Assembly: GCA_910585525.1 (NCBI GenBank)
Contig: CAJUFR010000034.1
Coordinates: 1 to 23,410 of the forward strand
Direction: 5' to 3'
DNA from: an uncultured Angelakisella sp.
GTDB lineage: Bacteria; Bacillota; Clostridia; Oscillospirales; Ruminococcaceae
Length of the DNA: 23,410 nt
The notes below the pieces were generated by a model that saw only the letters and a list, made by a program, of their open reading frames with translations, was not told the origin of the DNA and made no database searches. Each line of letters starts with the position of its first letter. Within the stretch, counting starts at the first letter, position 1. Positions 1 to 8,871 of this stretch are shown here, in pieces. The translations under genes and the position numbers were made by a program.

Positions 1-64
1 ATGCGCCCACAAAGCCGCCTGTATCAATGCTTTTTCAGCCCCTACTGCGTAACAAAGGGCATGA

Positions 65-107
65 AAAAAAGCGGGCAAGAAACGCATTGTTTCTTACTCG
101 CTTTTTT
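65..107 (-). terminator. Bidirectional intrinsic terminator
   Basis: A long hairpin has arms at 65-83 and 89-107 and a five-base loop. It contains one G-U pair and one C-A mismatch. The left arm begins with six A and the right arm ends with six T, so either strand would give a U-tract after the stem. On the minus strand it lies about 80 bases past the acetyltransferase stop and would end that transcript. Confidence 0.75.
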
Positions 108-119
108 CTGCACCCTGTA

Positions 120-174
120 TGGTAGCTACCCTATTTCAGTTTGTCGGTTGATACTGTTTTATGAGTAGCTACCA
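120..174. repeat. 10-bp inverted repeat around a 35-base spacer
   Basis: The arms at 120-129 and 165-174 are perfect reverse complements. Each arm contains the self-complementary core GTAGCTAC, and the left one extends to GGTAGCTACC. It lies between the acetyltransferase gene and the terminator. It could be a protein-binding site or a transcript 3' structure; nothing here decides between them. Confidence 0.4.
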
Positions 175-193
175 AACGGATGGCTTTTTTCAT
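131..193 (-). CDS. Possible 20-residue peptide overlapping the acetyltransferase stop
   Basis: An ATG on the minus strand (191-193) overlaps the acetyltransferase TGA in an ATGA arrangement, with a run of G just upstream that could serve as ribosome site. It opens a basic 20-codon frame beginning MKKAIRLVATHK and ends at a TAG (131-133) before the terminator. The overlap and position are what translational coupling would look like, but the frame is too short to distinguish from chance and I recognise no family. Confidence 0.15.
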   Translation of the reverse strand: MKKAIRLVATHKTVSTDKLK

Positions 194-627
194 ATCCCCC
201 CCGCTCGCCAGACCATGAGCAGTTCGGGGTGGCCGGTGGCCTCGTCGGTGCGTTCCTCCAGGGGAACAAATCCCTCCCGGCGGTAGAACCGCTCGGCCCC
301 CTGGTTCTCCCGGTAGACCGCCAGGGTCAGCAACTGCCGCCCCTTCTTGGCATCCTCCAGCAGCTTTTTGCCGATGCCCCGGCCCTGGCAGGCCGGAGCC
401 ACGAACAGCGCCCCGATGTGGTCCCCCTCCACCAGGGAGAGGAACCCCGCCACGCTTCCCTCCTCCACCCAGACCCGGGTCTCGGCGTTCGGCAGTATCT
501 CCCGCTCCACCAGGGGGGCGGTGGCTTCCCAGTATTCCATGGGGATGAAGCTGTGGGCCTCCCGGCTGGCGGCAAGCCAAATCTCCATCACCGCTTGGGT
601 ATGGGCCGGGGTAAATGGCAGAATCAT
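190..627 (-). CDS. GNAT-family N-acetyltransferase, YjaB-like
   Basis: A 145-residue cytoplasmic acetyltransferase that would transfer an acetyl group from acetyl-CoA to an amine; the substrate is unknown. The acetyl-CoA motif A is visible as QGRGIG at residues 81-86, preceded by the beta-strand IGALFVAP. The C-terminal GNAT segment includes ENQGAERFYRREGF near residues 107-120. The N-terminal pattern of W, AH and YW near residues 17-33 resembles E. coli YjaB and relatives. Length is normal for a single GNAT domain. The start lies two bases after the stop of the upstream hydrolase gene, so the two are almost certainly co-transcribed. The terminator at 65-107 closes the unit. Family is confident; the YjaB-like subgroup is from recalled sequence patterns. 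Confidence 0.9.
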   Translation of the reverse strand: MILPFTPAHTQAVMEIWLAASREAHSFIPMEYWEATAPLVEREILPNAETRVWVEEGSVAGFLSLVEGDHIGALFVAPACQGRGIGKKLLEDAKKGRQLLTLAVYRENQGAERFYRREGFVPLEERTDEATGHPELLMVWRAGGI

Positions 628-629
628 TC

Positions 630-1505
630 CTATCTCTCCTTGACGATGTTCCCCCGGACAAAGGCCAGCAGGTCCTCCGTCTCCTGGGGGTTGGGTTGGC
701 GGCCGAATTCGGCGGCGAACCGGGCAGCGGGACCGGAAAGGCTGAGCTCATCCTCCGCCAAGCGGCAGCAGGTCCGCAGATGGGTGCAAAATTCCCCGAA
801 CTCATCCTGGCTCATGGGCTTGTCATGGTGGGCCTGGAGATACCACTCGGTCCCCCGCAGCCGTCCCTGGAGGGTGACCAGCAGGGGCATCAGCTTTTCC
901 GGGGTGTAGTGCCATGGGCTGGTGTACATGTTGTAGTAGAGACTGTCCCCCAGGAACACCACCCGGTCCTCGGGGCATTGGACCAGCAGCCCGTCCATGG
1001 AGTGGTCACTGGGGTGGGGCAGCAGCCGCACCGTCACCCCCTCCAGGTCGATGGCGGCGGGACCCTCGATGACCATATCCGGGAGGGGAGGGTCCAGGGG
1101 GCGGGGTTGGTCGGGGTATTCCACCCGGATGGCGTCCCGGCAGAAGGGGATCTCGATGCCCTCCTCCACCCGCCGGTCCAGGGACTGGTCGTCCCATTGG
1201 TATTCGGTCAAAAGCCGCAGCTGCCGCTGGGTCCCCCGGGTGCAGATGAGGGAGATATCCCTCTCCTGCATGGCCCGGGCCCCCATGATGTGGTCCCAGT
1301 GCCAGTGGGTGAGGACTGCCCACCGCACCGGAGGCAGCCCTAGCTTTTCCGCCTGGCCCAGCAGCCAGTGGGCGTGGCCCGGGCCGTTGCCGGTGTCCAC
1401 CGCCAGGGTGCTCTCCGCCCCGGCGATAAGACCCAGCGATGGCCGGTCCCCGTGGTGGACCGGGTCGGACCAGTAGCAGTGTTGGGTAAGCTGGTGCAGT
1501 TCCAT
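630..1505 (-). CDS. Metallo-beta-lactamase-fold hydrolase
   Basis: A 291-residue metallo-hydrolase. The metal-binding motif HxHxDH is present as THWHWDH (His67, His69, Asp71, His72). Later ligands are plausible at His168 (SDHSMDG), Asp187 (FLGDS) and His226, giving a complete two-metal site. The N-terminal half has the usual glycine turn and AVDTGNG strand. No signal peptide is visible, so it is probably cytoplasmic. The substrate cannot be read from sequence; the superfamily includes thioesterases, lactonases and glyoxalase II-like enzymes. AAGGAG lies upstream of the chosen ATG. It is first in a two-gene unit with the acetyltransferase. I see no clear promoter in the 146 bases upstream, so read-through from the ABC genes is possible. 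Confidence 0.92.
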   Translation of the reverse strand: MELHQLTQHCYWSDPVHHGDRPSLGLIAGAESTLAVDTGNGPGHAHWLLGQAEKLGLPPVRWAVLTHWHWDHIMGARAMQERDISLICTRGTQRQLRLLTEYQWDDQSLDRRVEEGIEIPFCRDAIRVEYPDQPRPLDPPLPDMVIEGPAAIDLEGVTVRLLPHPSDHSMDGLLVQCPEDRVVFLGDSLYYNMYTSPWHYTPEKLMPLLVTLQGRLRGTEWYLQAHHDKPMSQDEFGEFCTHLRTCCRLAEDELSLSGPAARFAAEFGRQPNPQETEDLLAFVRGNIVKER

Positions 1506-1575
1506 AATGACTCTCCTTTTTGCTTTCCTATGTGGGGATATTGCTGCTTACGACTCCAGGCACAACCTATGATCT

Positions 1576-1688
1576 CTGCACCCGGTAAGGCGGCGAAGCC
1601 GCCGTGCAGGGCATCCCTTCGGAAACGTGGGCTACGCCCAGCCAGCGGGGGCTACCCCGCCCCCGGGCCGGGCATCCCGGCGGGGGCG
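1576..1688. repeat. Cluster of four GC-rich hairpins
   Basis: Four compact palindromes lie in about 113 bases. Hairpin 1 has CTGCAC/GTGCAG outer arms (1576-1581, 1604-1609) enclosing a perfect GGCGGC-GAA-GCCGCC hairpin (1589-1603). Hairpin 2 is TGGGC-TAC-GCCCA (1628-1640). Hairpin 3 is GCGGGG-GCTA-CCCCGC (1645-1660). Hairpin 4 is a 13-bp stem with a 2-base bulge and CAT loop (1658-1688). Hairpins 3 and 4 share three bases, so they cannot both form fully. No T-tract follows on either strand, so this does not look like a standard terminator. It covers the last codons of the ABC gene. Confidence 0.6.
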
Positions 1689-3427
1689 AGGCCGCTGTTG
1701 TACAGGTGGGCGTAGAAGCCCTGTTTCTCCAGAAGTTCCCGGTGGGTGCCCTGCTCCATGATGTGTCCGTCCTTCATCACCAGGATGCGGTCGGCGTTCT
1801 GGATGGTGGAAAGGCGGTGGGCCACGATGAAGCTGGTGCGACCCTCCATCATCCGGGCAAAGGCCCGCTGCACCTTCTGTTCGGTGCGGGTGTCGATGGA
1901 GGAGGTGGCCTCGTCCAGGATGAGCATGGGGGGCAGGGCCAGCATCACCCGGGCGATGCAGAGAAGCTGCTTCTGCCCGTGGGAGAGGTTGCCACCGTCC
2001 TCGGTGATGACGGTGTCGTACCCCTGGGGCATCCGCTGGATGAAGCTGTGGGCATAGGCCGCCTTGGCGGCGGCGATCATCTCCTCCTCGGTGGCCTCCG
2101 GGTGGCCGAAGAGGAGATTTTCCCGGATGGTGCCGGTGCGCAGCCAGGTCTCCTGGAGCACCATGCCGTAGTTCTGGCGCAGGCTCCCCCGGGTGATGTC
2201 CCGGATATCGGTGCCGTCCACCTGGATGGAGCCGCTGTTCACATCGTAGAACCGCATCAGCAGGTTGATGATGGTGGTCTTGCCGCAGCCGGTGGGCCCC
2301 ACGATGGCGATCCGCTGCCCCGGCTCCACCGAAAGGTTCAGGTCTTCAATGAGCCGTTGGTCCGGCTTGTAGGAGAAGTCCACATGGGACAGTTCCACCG
2401 CCCCCCGGGGGTTTTCCAGCACCCGGGCATCGGGGGCGTCGGGGACCTGGGGCTGCTGGTCGATGAGGGCGAACACCCGGGCGGCGCAGGAAAGGGCGTT
2501 TTGCAGTTCGGTGACCACCCCGGATATCTCGTTAAAGGGCTTGGTGTACTGGTTGGCGTAGCTGAGGAAGGTGGAGAGCCGCCCCACCGTGATGCCGCCC
2601 CCCATGGCCACCATCGCCCCCACGATAGCCACCCCGGCGTAGACCAGGCCGTTGACGAACCGGGTGGCGGGGTTGGTGATGGAGGAGAAGAAGGTGGCCC
2701 GGAGGCTACAGGCCTGGAGTTTTTGGTTGATTCCGTCAAACACCGCCTGGGACTGGGCCTGGCGGCCAAAGGCCTGGACCACCTTCTGGCCCCCGATCAT
2801 CTCGTCCACGTGGGCGGTCAGTTCCCCCCGGGTCTCGGATTGGAGTTTGAACATGGCGTAGGTGCGGTTGGCGATGAAGTTGGCCACCAGCAGCGACACC
2901 GGGGTGATGAGGATCACCACCAGGGCGATCTTCAGATTGATGCGCAGCATGAACAGCAGCGTCCCGGCGATGGTCATTACCCCGGTGAATAGCTGGGTGA
3001 AGCCCATCAGAAGGCCGTCGGACAGCTGGTCCACATCGGCCACGATGCGGCTGATGATCTCCCCGTAGGGGTGGGCGTCCAGGTAGCTGAGGGGCAGCCG
3101 CTCCACCTGGGCGAAGGCCCGGCTGCGGATATCCATGGACACCCGGTAGGTGATGTGGTTGTTGCAGACGTTCATCAGCCACTGGGAAAGGGCGTTGCAG
3201 AGGATCACCGCCCCCATCAGCCCGAAGAGGCTGGCGATGCGGTCAAAGTAGACCTCCCCCGGCCCGATGATAAAGTCCACCGCGTCCCCGATGAGGATGG
3301 GGAGGTAGAGGGTGAGGGCCACCGTGATAAAGGCGAAGAGCAGGGAGAGGGCCACCAGCAGCCGGTAGGGCCGCAGGAAGCCCAGCACCTGGGCGATGGT
3401 CCGGCGGCTGTCGTTTTTGTTAGCCAT
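1652..3427 (-). CDS. ABC exporter half-transporter, catalytically competent subunit
   Basis: A 591-residue fused membrane and ATPase protein. The six-helix exporter domain spans roughly residues 1-320. The nucleotide-binding domain follows, with Walker A GPTGCGKT (377-384), Walker B ending in Asp505 and catalytic Glu506, and switch His537. Its signature is LSHGQ (481-485) instead of LSGGQ. That pairs naturally with the upstream gene, which has a normal signature but lacks the glutamate. This is the known pattern of asymmetric heterodimeric exporters such as BmrCD, LmrCD and TM287/288, which extrude drugs or lipophilic compounds. The start chosen (MANKND) has GGAGGAGG upstream and overlaps the preceding gene by 8 bases. 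The last dozen residues (Gly/Pro/Ala) are encoded by a hairpin and look appended. Confidence 0.95.
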   Translation of the reverse strand: MANKNDSRRTIAQVLGFLRPYRLLVALSLLFAFITVALTLYLPILIGDAVDFIIGPGEVYFDRIASLFGLMGAVILCNALSQWLMNVCNNHITYRVSMDIRSRAFAQVERLPLSYLDAHPYGEIISRIVADVDQLSDGLLMGFTQLFTGVMTIAGTLLFMLRINLKIALVVILITPVSLLVANFIANRTYAMFKLQSETRGELTAHVDEMIGGQKVVQAFGRQAQSQAVFDGINQKLQACSLRATFFSSITNPATRFVNGLVYAGVAIVGAMVAMGGGITVGRLSTFLSYANQYTKPFNEISGVVTELQNALSCAARVFALIDQQPQVPDAPDARVLENPRGAVELSHVDFSYKPDQRLIEDLNLSVEPGQRIAIVGPTGCGKTTIINLLMRFYDVNSGSIQVDGTDIRDITRGSLRQNYGMVLQETWLRTGTIRENLLFGHPEATEEEMIAAAKAAYAHSFIQRMPQGYDTVITEDGGNLSHGQKQLLCIARVMLALPPMLILDEATSSIDTRTEQKVQRAFARMMEGRTSFIVAHRLSTIQNADRILVMKDGHIMEQGTHRELLEKQGFYAHLYNSGLAPAGMPGPGAG

Positions 3428-5153
3428 GGCTCTTTTCCTCCTCCTTCGGGAACTGGGAGTAGTAGATCTCCTGGTAGACCTGGCAGCTGTCCAGCAGCTG
3501 CCGGTGGGTGCCGATGCCGGCCATCCTGCCGTCATCCAGCACGATGATCTGGTCGGCGTTCCAGATGCTGGCCGCCCGCTGGGAGACGATGAACACCGTC
3601 ATTTCCGGGTCCAGGGCGGCGATGTTCTGCCGCAGCTGGGCGTCGGTGGCGTAATCCAGGGCGGAGGCGCTGTCGTCCAGGATGAGTATCTTTGGCCTTC
3701 TCACCAAAGCGCGGGCGATGGTGAGCCGCTGCCGCTGGCCGCCGGAAAGGTTCTTGCCCCCCTGGAGGATCATCCGGTCCAGCCCCGCCCGGTCCCCCCG
3801 GACAAAGTCGGCGGCGCAGGCGGTCTCCAGCGCCTGCCAAAGTTCCTGGTCGGTGGCCTCCTCACGGCCCCAGCGGAGGTTCTCCCCGATGGTCCCATGG
3901 AAGAGGGCGGCACGCTGGGGCACCACCCCGATGCGCCCCCGCAGGGCCTCCGGGTCCCACTGGCGGACGTCAACACCGTCCACCAGCACCGTCCCGCCGG
4001 TGGCGTCGTAGAACCGGGGGATGAGGTTCACCAGCGACGACTTGCCGCTGCCGGTGCCCCCGATGACCCCGATGGTCTGGCCCCGGAGGGCGGTGAAGGA
4101 GAGGCCGGAGAGGGAGTCCGCCTTGGCCCCTCGGTAGGCGAAGGAGAGGTCCCGGAAGACCACCGCCTCCGGGGCGGCGCCCTCCGGCGTTTCCTTGCCG
4201 GGAAGGATGCTGCTTTTGATCTCGAACACCGATTGAATGCGGTTGGCGCAGGCCACCGACTTGGTGACCAGGATGATGAGGTTGGCCAGCTTCACCAGTT
4301 CCACCAAAATCTGGGACATGTAGTTGATGAGGGCCACCACCTCCCCCTGGGTGATGACACCCCCCTCCACCTGCCACCCGCCGGTCCAGATGAGGGCCAG
4401 GATGGCGCAGTTGATGATGACACAGGTCACCGGGTTCATGATGGCGGATATCTTCCCCACAAACAGCTGGGCCTTTACCAGCCGGTCATTGGCGCCGGTA
4501 AAGTCGGCCAGTTCCCGTTCCTCCTGACCAAAGGCCCGGATGACCCGGACCCCGGTGAGGTTCTCCCGGGCCAGCTGGAGCACCCGGTCCAGCCGCTCCT
4601 GCACCCGGCGGTAGAGGGGGATGGTGGCGGCCATCACCCCGAACACCACCAGGGACAGCAGCGGGATGGCCACCACGAACACCAGGGCGGCGGGGACGTT
4701 GATGGTAAAGGCCATCACCATGGCCCCAAAGACGATAAAGGGGGAGCGCAGGAAGAGCCGCAGCGCCATGTTTACCCCGTTCTGCACCTGGTTGATGTCG
4801 CTGGTCATCCGGGTGATCATGGTGGAGGTGCCCAGGGTGTCCAGGTCGGCGTAGGACAGCCCCTGGAGGTGGGCAAAGAGGTCCCGGCGCAGGCCGGTGC
4901 CGCACCCCACCGCCGCCTTGGCGGCAAAATACTGGGCGGTGATGGCGCAGACCATCCCGATGACCCCCAGGGCCACCAGCACGCCCCCCCGCCCCAGGAT
5001 GTAGGGGAGGTCCCGGTTTTTGATGCCCACATCGATGATCTGGGCCATCACCAGGGGGACGAACAGTTCAAAGGAGGCCTCCAGCAGCTTAAAGAGGGGA
5101 CCGAGGATGCTCTCCCTTTTGTAATCACGAAGGTATTGCAGCAGTTGTTTCAT
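3420..5153 (-). CDS. ABC exporter half-transporter, degenerate-site subunit
   Basis: A 577-residue partner of the downstream half-transporter, with a six-helix membrane domain (about 1-310) and an ATPase domain. Walker A is GGTGSGKS (365-372) and the signature is a canonical LSGGQ (469-473). Walker B is followed by Asp494 where the catalytic glutamate should be (LILDDSAS), and the switch histidine is replaced by Gln525 (FIVSQR). These substitutions mark a non-hydrolytic site, as in the BmrC-type subunit of heterodimeric exporters. The canonical signature would complete the hydrolytic site of the other subunit. It lies 44 bases after the TraX-like gene, with a modest GGAG upstream, and overlaps the next ATG by 8 bases, implying coupled translation. 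Confidence 0.95.
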   Translation of the reverse strand: MKQLLQYLRDYKRESILGPLFKLLEASFELFVPLVMAQIIDVGIKNRDLPYILGRGGVLVALGVIGMVCAITAQYFAAKAAVGCGTGLRRDLFAHLQGLSYADLDTLGTSTMITRMTSDINQVQNGVNMALRLFLRSPFIVFGAMVMAFTINVPAALVFVVAIPLLSLVVFGVMAATIPLYRRVQERLDRVLQLARENLTGVRVIRAFGQEERELADFTGANDRLVKAQLFVGKISAIMNPVTCVIINCAILALIWTGGWQVEGGVITQGEVVALINYMSQILVELVKLANLIILVTKSVACANRIQSVFEIKSSILPGKETPEGAAPEAVVFRDLSFAYRGAKADSLSGLSFTALRGQTIGVIGGTGSGKSSLVNLIPRFYDATGGTVLVDGVDVRQWDPEALRGRIGVVPQRAALFHGTIGENLRWGREEATDQELWQALETACAADFVRGDRAGLDRMILQGGKNLSGGQRQRLTIARALVRRPKILILDDSASALDYATDAQLRQNIAALDPEMTVFIVSQRAASIWNADQIIVLDDGRMAGIGTHRQLLDSCQVYQEIYYSQFPKEEEKSHG

Positions 5154-5197
5154 CTAGTCGCGCTCCGTTTCTCGCAGGAATTTTTCTACTCCGCCGG

Positions 5198-5950
5198 TCA
5201 TGACCCCAGCAGCGCCAGCCGCAGCAGGTAGAGCAGCAGGATGTGGCCGGGGTAGAAGAGATAGAAGAAATACTTCCCGTTCCACCTCCCCCGTTGGCCG
5301 TTGTAGGCGGCGATGGGCAGGAAGGCCAGGGGGGCGGTGAGTTCCCAGCAGGTGGCCACGCACCCCACCACCGTCCGGGCCACCTTCCGCTCCCGGAACA
5401 GGTAGAAGATAAGGATCAGCACCACCCCGAAGGCCCCGTAGTCCACCCGGGCCAACTCTGCGACCCCGGCGCAGCCCAGGGCCAGCAGGAAACCCAGGGG
5501 GCTCCGGTCGCCGAACCTTCGCAGCACCGTCATGGCCAGCAGCCCCAAAAAGAGGGTGAAGTAGACATTCTGGTAGCCGGGGGCGAACCAGGAGCCGGAG
5601 AAGGCCAGGTCGAAGGGGACCTCGGTGATAACGGCAAAGAACAGCATCCGCCCGGCGTATCTCCTCAGGTCCCGGGTGTGGAGAAAGCCCTCCACCAGCA
5701 GGAAGCAGAAGATAGGGAAGGCGATCCGCCCAATGGCCCGGAGGATCAGGTCCACGACCAAGAGCCAGGTCAGACGGGGGTCGTTGAAGAAAACATCCAC
5801 CTCCAGACTGGAGGCCCCCAGCTTGTCATACAGGGCGGGGTTTTCCAGAATGGCCGCCCCGATGTGGTCCAGGAACATGGTGGTGATGGCGATGAGCTTC
5901 AGGCCGTTGCCGCTGAGGAACTGGTAGGGCTTGGTTGGTGTGTTTTCCAT
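5198..5950 (-). CDS. TraX-family multi-spanning membrane protein
   Basis: A 250-residue integral membrane protein of the TraX family, named after the F-plasmid protein linked to pilin N-acetylation; chromosomal homologues in Firmicutes have no firm function. The start of the family pattern (GLKLIAITTMFLDHIG) is at residues 16-31, and the C-terminal FYPGHILLLYLL is at about 232-243. In between are several hydrophobic helices with RR and RER loops. I chose the ATG at 5950 because GGGAGGT lies just upstream and the family match begins right after it, whereas the longer frame gives unrelated residues. It probably heads the operon with the two ABC genes. No conjugation genes are nearby, so transfer is unlikely to be its role. 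Confidence 0.88.
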   Translation of the reverse strand: MENTPTKPYQFLSGNGLKLIAITTMFLDHIGAAILENPALYDKLGASSLEVDVFFNDPRLTWLLVVDLILRAIGRIAFPIFCFLLVEGFLHTRDLRRYAGRMLFFAVITEVPFDLAFSGSWFAPGYQNVYFTLFLGLLAMTVLRRFGDRSPLGFLLALGCAGVAELARVDYGAFGVVLILIFYLFRERKVARTVVGCVATCWELTAPLAFLPIAAYNGQRGRWNGKYFFYLFYPGHILLLYLLRLALLGS

Positions 5951-5984
5951 AGCAGACCTCCCGGGATGAGAATAAGTGCTTTTT

Positions 5985-6014
5985 ATTATAGCACAGAAGC
6001 GGGAGGGATGGCAG
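5985..6014 (-). promoter_or_regulatory. Promoter for the TraX-like gene and ABC operon
   Basis: Read on the minus strand, a perfect TATAAT (5985-5990) is preceded by TGC, an extended -10. An 18-base spacer separates it from CTGCCA (6009-6014) as a weak -35. It points at the TraX-like gene, giving a leader of about 25-30 bases. Confidence 0.65.
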
Positions 6015-6156
6015 GGGTTTTGGCGATTTCTGCTGCTGTTTCCATCTTTTGCAAGGGGATGGCAGCCGTTTAAGATCATCACCCCCCGCCCGCAGAAAAA
6101 TCAAATAATTGCTATATTGCCACTTCGATGTAGAAAATAAACGGTTTTTTTCATGG

Positions 6157-6185
6157 TTTACGCAAAGACTTGTGCATGATATACT
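6157..6185 (+). promoter_or_regulatory. Promoter of the PTS operon
   Basis: TTTACG (6157-6162) and TATACT (6180-6185) are separated by 17 bases, and the -10 is preceded by TGA, an extended -10. Expected transcription start is near 6192, leaving a leader of roughly 47 bases before the enzyme I ATG. It is divergent from the TraX-like promoter, with about 145 bases between the two -35 elements. Confidence 0.6.
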
Positions 6186-6201
6186 AAGACCACAGAAAAG
6201 A

Positions 6202-6228
6202 CCAATGTTGTTATGAACAACAGATTGG
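6202..6228 (+). promoter_or_regulatory. Inverted repeat in the leader of the PTS operon
   Basis: CCAAT-GTTGTT (6202-6212), a three-base ATG loop (6213-6215), then AACAAC, a two-base bulge and ATTGG (6216-6228) form an 11-bp dyad. It lies just downstream of the predicted transcription start. Its distal arm shares two bases with the GGGAGG ribosome site of enzyme I. It may be an operator for the PRD regulator encoded in the operon, or an RNA hairpin that limits access to the ribosome site. Confidence 0.5.
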
Positions 6229-6238
6229 GAGGCCGAGT

Positions 6239-7920
<1,682 letters not shown>

Positions 7921-7930
<10 letters not shown>

Positions 7931-8187
7931 AAGAACTCCAGGTCCAGAACCAGCTGGGCTTCCACGCCCGGGTAGCGTCCCGGATCACACGGTGCGCCAG
8001 CGGGTTCGAAAGCCTGGTCTGTGTAAAAAAGAACGGCAAAAGCTATGACCTGAAAAGTGTCACCGGCGTGATGATGGCAAACGCCAAGCACGGGGAGATG
8101 GTCACGGTGGAATTCGACGGCGCGGACGAACAGGACGCCGCCCAGGCCATGGAAGCGTTGTTCGCGGACAAATTCGGTGAGAGGTAG
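7921..8187 (+). CDS. ptsH: PTS phosphocarrier protein HPr
   Basis: An 88-residue HPr, the usual length. The active histidine is exactly His15 in LGFHARVA. The regulatory serine is Ser46 in KSVTGVMM, the position phosphorylated by HPr kinase in Firmicutes for catabolite control. The motif is slightly unusual: Phe14 instead of Leu, and Val18 where most HPr proteins have Pro. A GTG start overlapping the enzyme I stop was chosen because AAGGAGG lies at the right distance and because it places His15 and Ser46 in register. It relays phosphate from enzyme I to the IIA protein encoded next. Confidence 0.95.
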
Positions 8188-8216
8188 TGTACAGCACAAC
8201 GAGAGGAGGGAGCACA

Positions 8217-8540
8217 GTGGCAAATATGGATGTGGCCATGGGCCTCATCGCCGGCGCCGGAGACGCCAGGAGCAGCTGCATGGAGGCCATCGAACTGGCC
8301 AAGGAAGGGAAATTCCAGGAGGCCCGGGAGGCCCTGACCAGGGCGGACGACAGCATGGTGGCCGCCCACGAGACCCAGACCCAGCTGATCCGGGACGAGA
8401 TGAGCGGGGAGAGCGAAGGGGTGTCCCTGCTGATGGTCCACGCCCAGGATCACCTGAACCTGGCGCTGGTGATGCGGGACGTGGCGGAGGAATTCATCCA
8501 GATACACCAAAGGCTGATGAGATTGGAGGGGAACGAGTGA
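8217..8540 (+). CDS. PTS lactose/cellobiose-family IIA protein
   Basis: A 107-residue all-helical IIA of the lactose/cellobiose/chitobiose family, which works as a trimer and passes phosphate from HPr to IIB. The family signature LLMVHAQDHL is present; His75 corresponds to the phosphorylated histidine and Asp78 to the metal-binding residue. I chose the GTG at 8217 because AGGAGGG ends six bases upstream. A GTG at 8187 would add ten residues without a ribosome site, and an ATG at 8226 is also possible. It starts 29 bases after HPr, and the IIB gene follows by one base. Confidence 0.94.
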   Translation: MANMDVAMGLIAGAGDARSSCMEAIELAKEGKFQEAREALTRADDSMVAAHETQTQLIRDEMSGESEGVSLLMVHAQDHLNLALVMRDVAEEFIQIHQRLMRLEGNE

Positions 8541-8541
8541 G

Positions 8542-8859
8542 ATGCTGGTGATCACATTGATCTGTAACCTGGGGATGTCCACAAGCGTGCTGGTGGACAA
8601 AATGGCGGCCTATACCAAGGAGAAGGGGATCGAGACCGACATCGAGGCCCGGGCCTTCCAGCGGGTGGAGGACCGGATACACCGGACCGATATCCTTCTG
8701 ATCGGCCCCCAGGTGCGGTACCTGGCCAAGAAATTCCAGACCGAGCACGGCGGCGAGATACCGGTCATCCAGACCATGGATATGTCCGATTACGCCATGC
8801 AGAAGGCCGACAAGATATTCGACCAGGCCTACGCTGCGTACCAGGCGAAAGAAAATTGA
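8542..8859 (+). CDS. PTS lactose/cellobiose-family IIB protein
   Basis: A 105-residue free-standing IIB. The phosphocysteine is Cys8 in LICNLGMSTSVLV, matching the P-loop-like CxxGMST signature of the cellobiose IIB family. LLIGPQVRYL (53-62) and PVIQTMDMSDY fit the rest of the fold. It accepts phosphate from IIA and donates it to sugar bound in IIC. It starts one base after the IIA stop, with GGAGGGG upstream, and is followed 12 bases later by IIC. Confidence 0.94.
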   Translation: MLVITLICNLGMSTSVLVDKMAAYTKEKGIETDIEARAFQRVEDRIHRTDILLIGPQVRYLAKKFQTEHGGEIPVIQTMDMSDYAMQKADKIFDQAYAAYQAKEN

Positions 8860-8871
8860 GGAGGTAGGACA

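Noticed and set aside
1..168. A 55-codon plus-strand frame starting at base 1
   Set aside because: It runs through the terminator hairpin, has no ribosome site in view and no recognisable family; its start at the window edge is accidental.
1628..1688. Terminator for the ABC operon
   Set aside because: The hairpins are strong but no T-tract follows on the minus strand, and part lies within coding sequence.
3428..3535. 36-residue N-terminal extension of the catalytically competent ABC subunit
   Set aside because: It reads through the preceding gene in another frame, is Ser/Thr/Arg rich without similarity to transporters, and the internal ATG has a strong ribosome site.
3396..5231. Long open frame on the plus strand antisense to the ABC subunit (and similar ones at 1604-2992, 9955-12153 and 20852-23101)
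   Set aside because: The translations are Gly, Pro, His, Asp and Val rich with no domain pattern, and lie exactly opposite genes with clear catalytic motifs; they arise from third-position GC bias.
5198..5950. TraX-like gene as a sign of a conjugative element
   Set aside because: No relaxase, type IV secretion, integrase or attachment site is nearby; TraX-family genes are common on Firmicute chromosomes.
6135..6149. CcpA catabolite (cre)-like site upstream of the PTS operon
   Set aside because: Only the central AAACGG part fits; the flanking TG and C positions of the consensus are missing.
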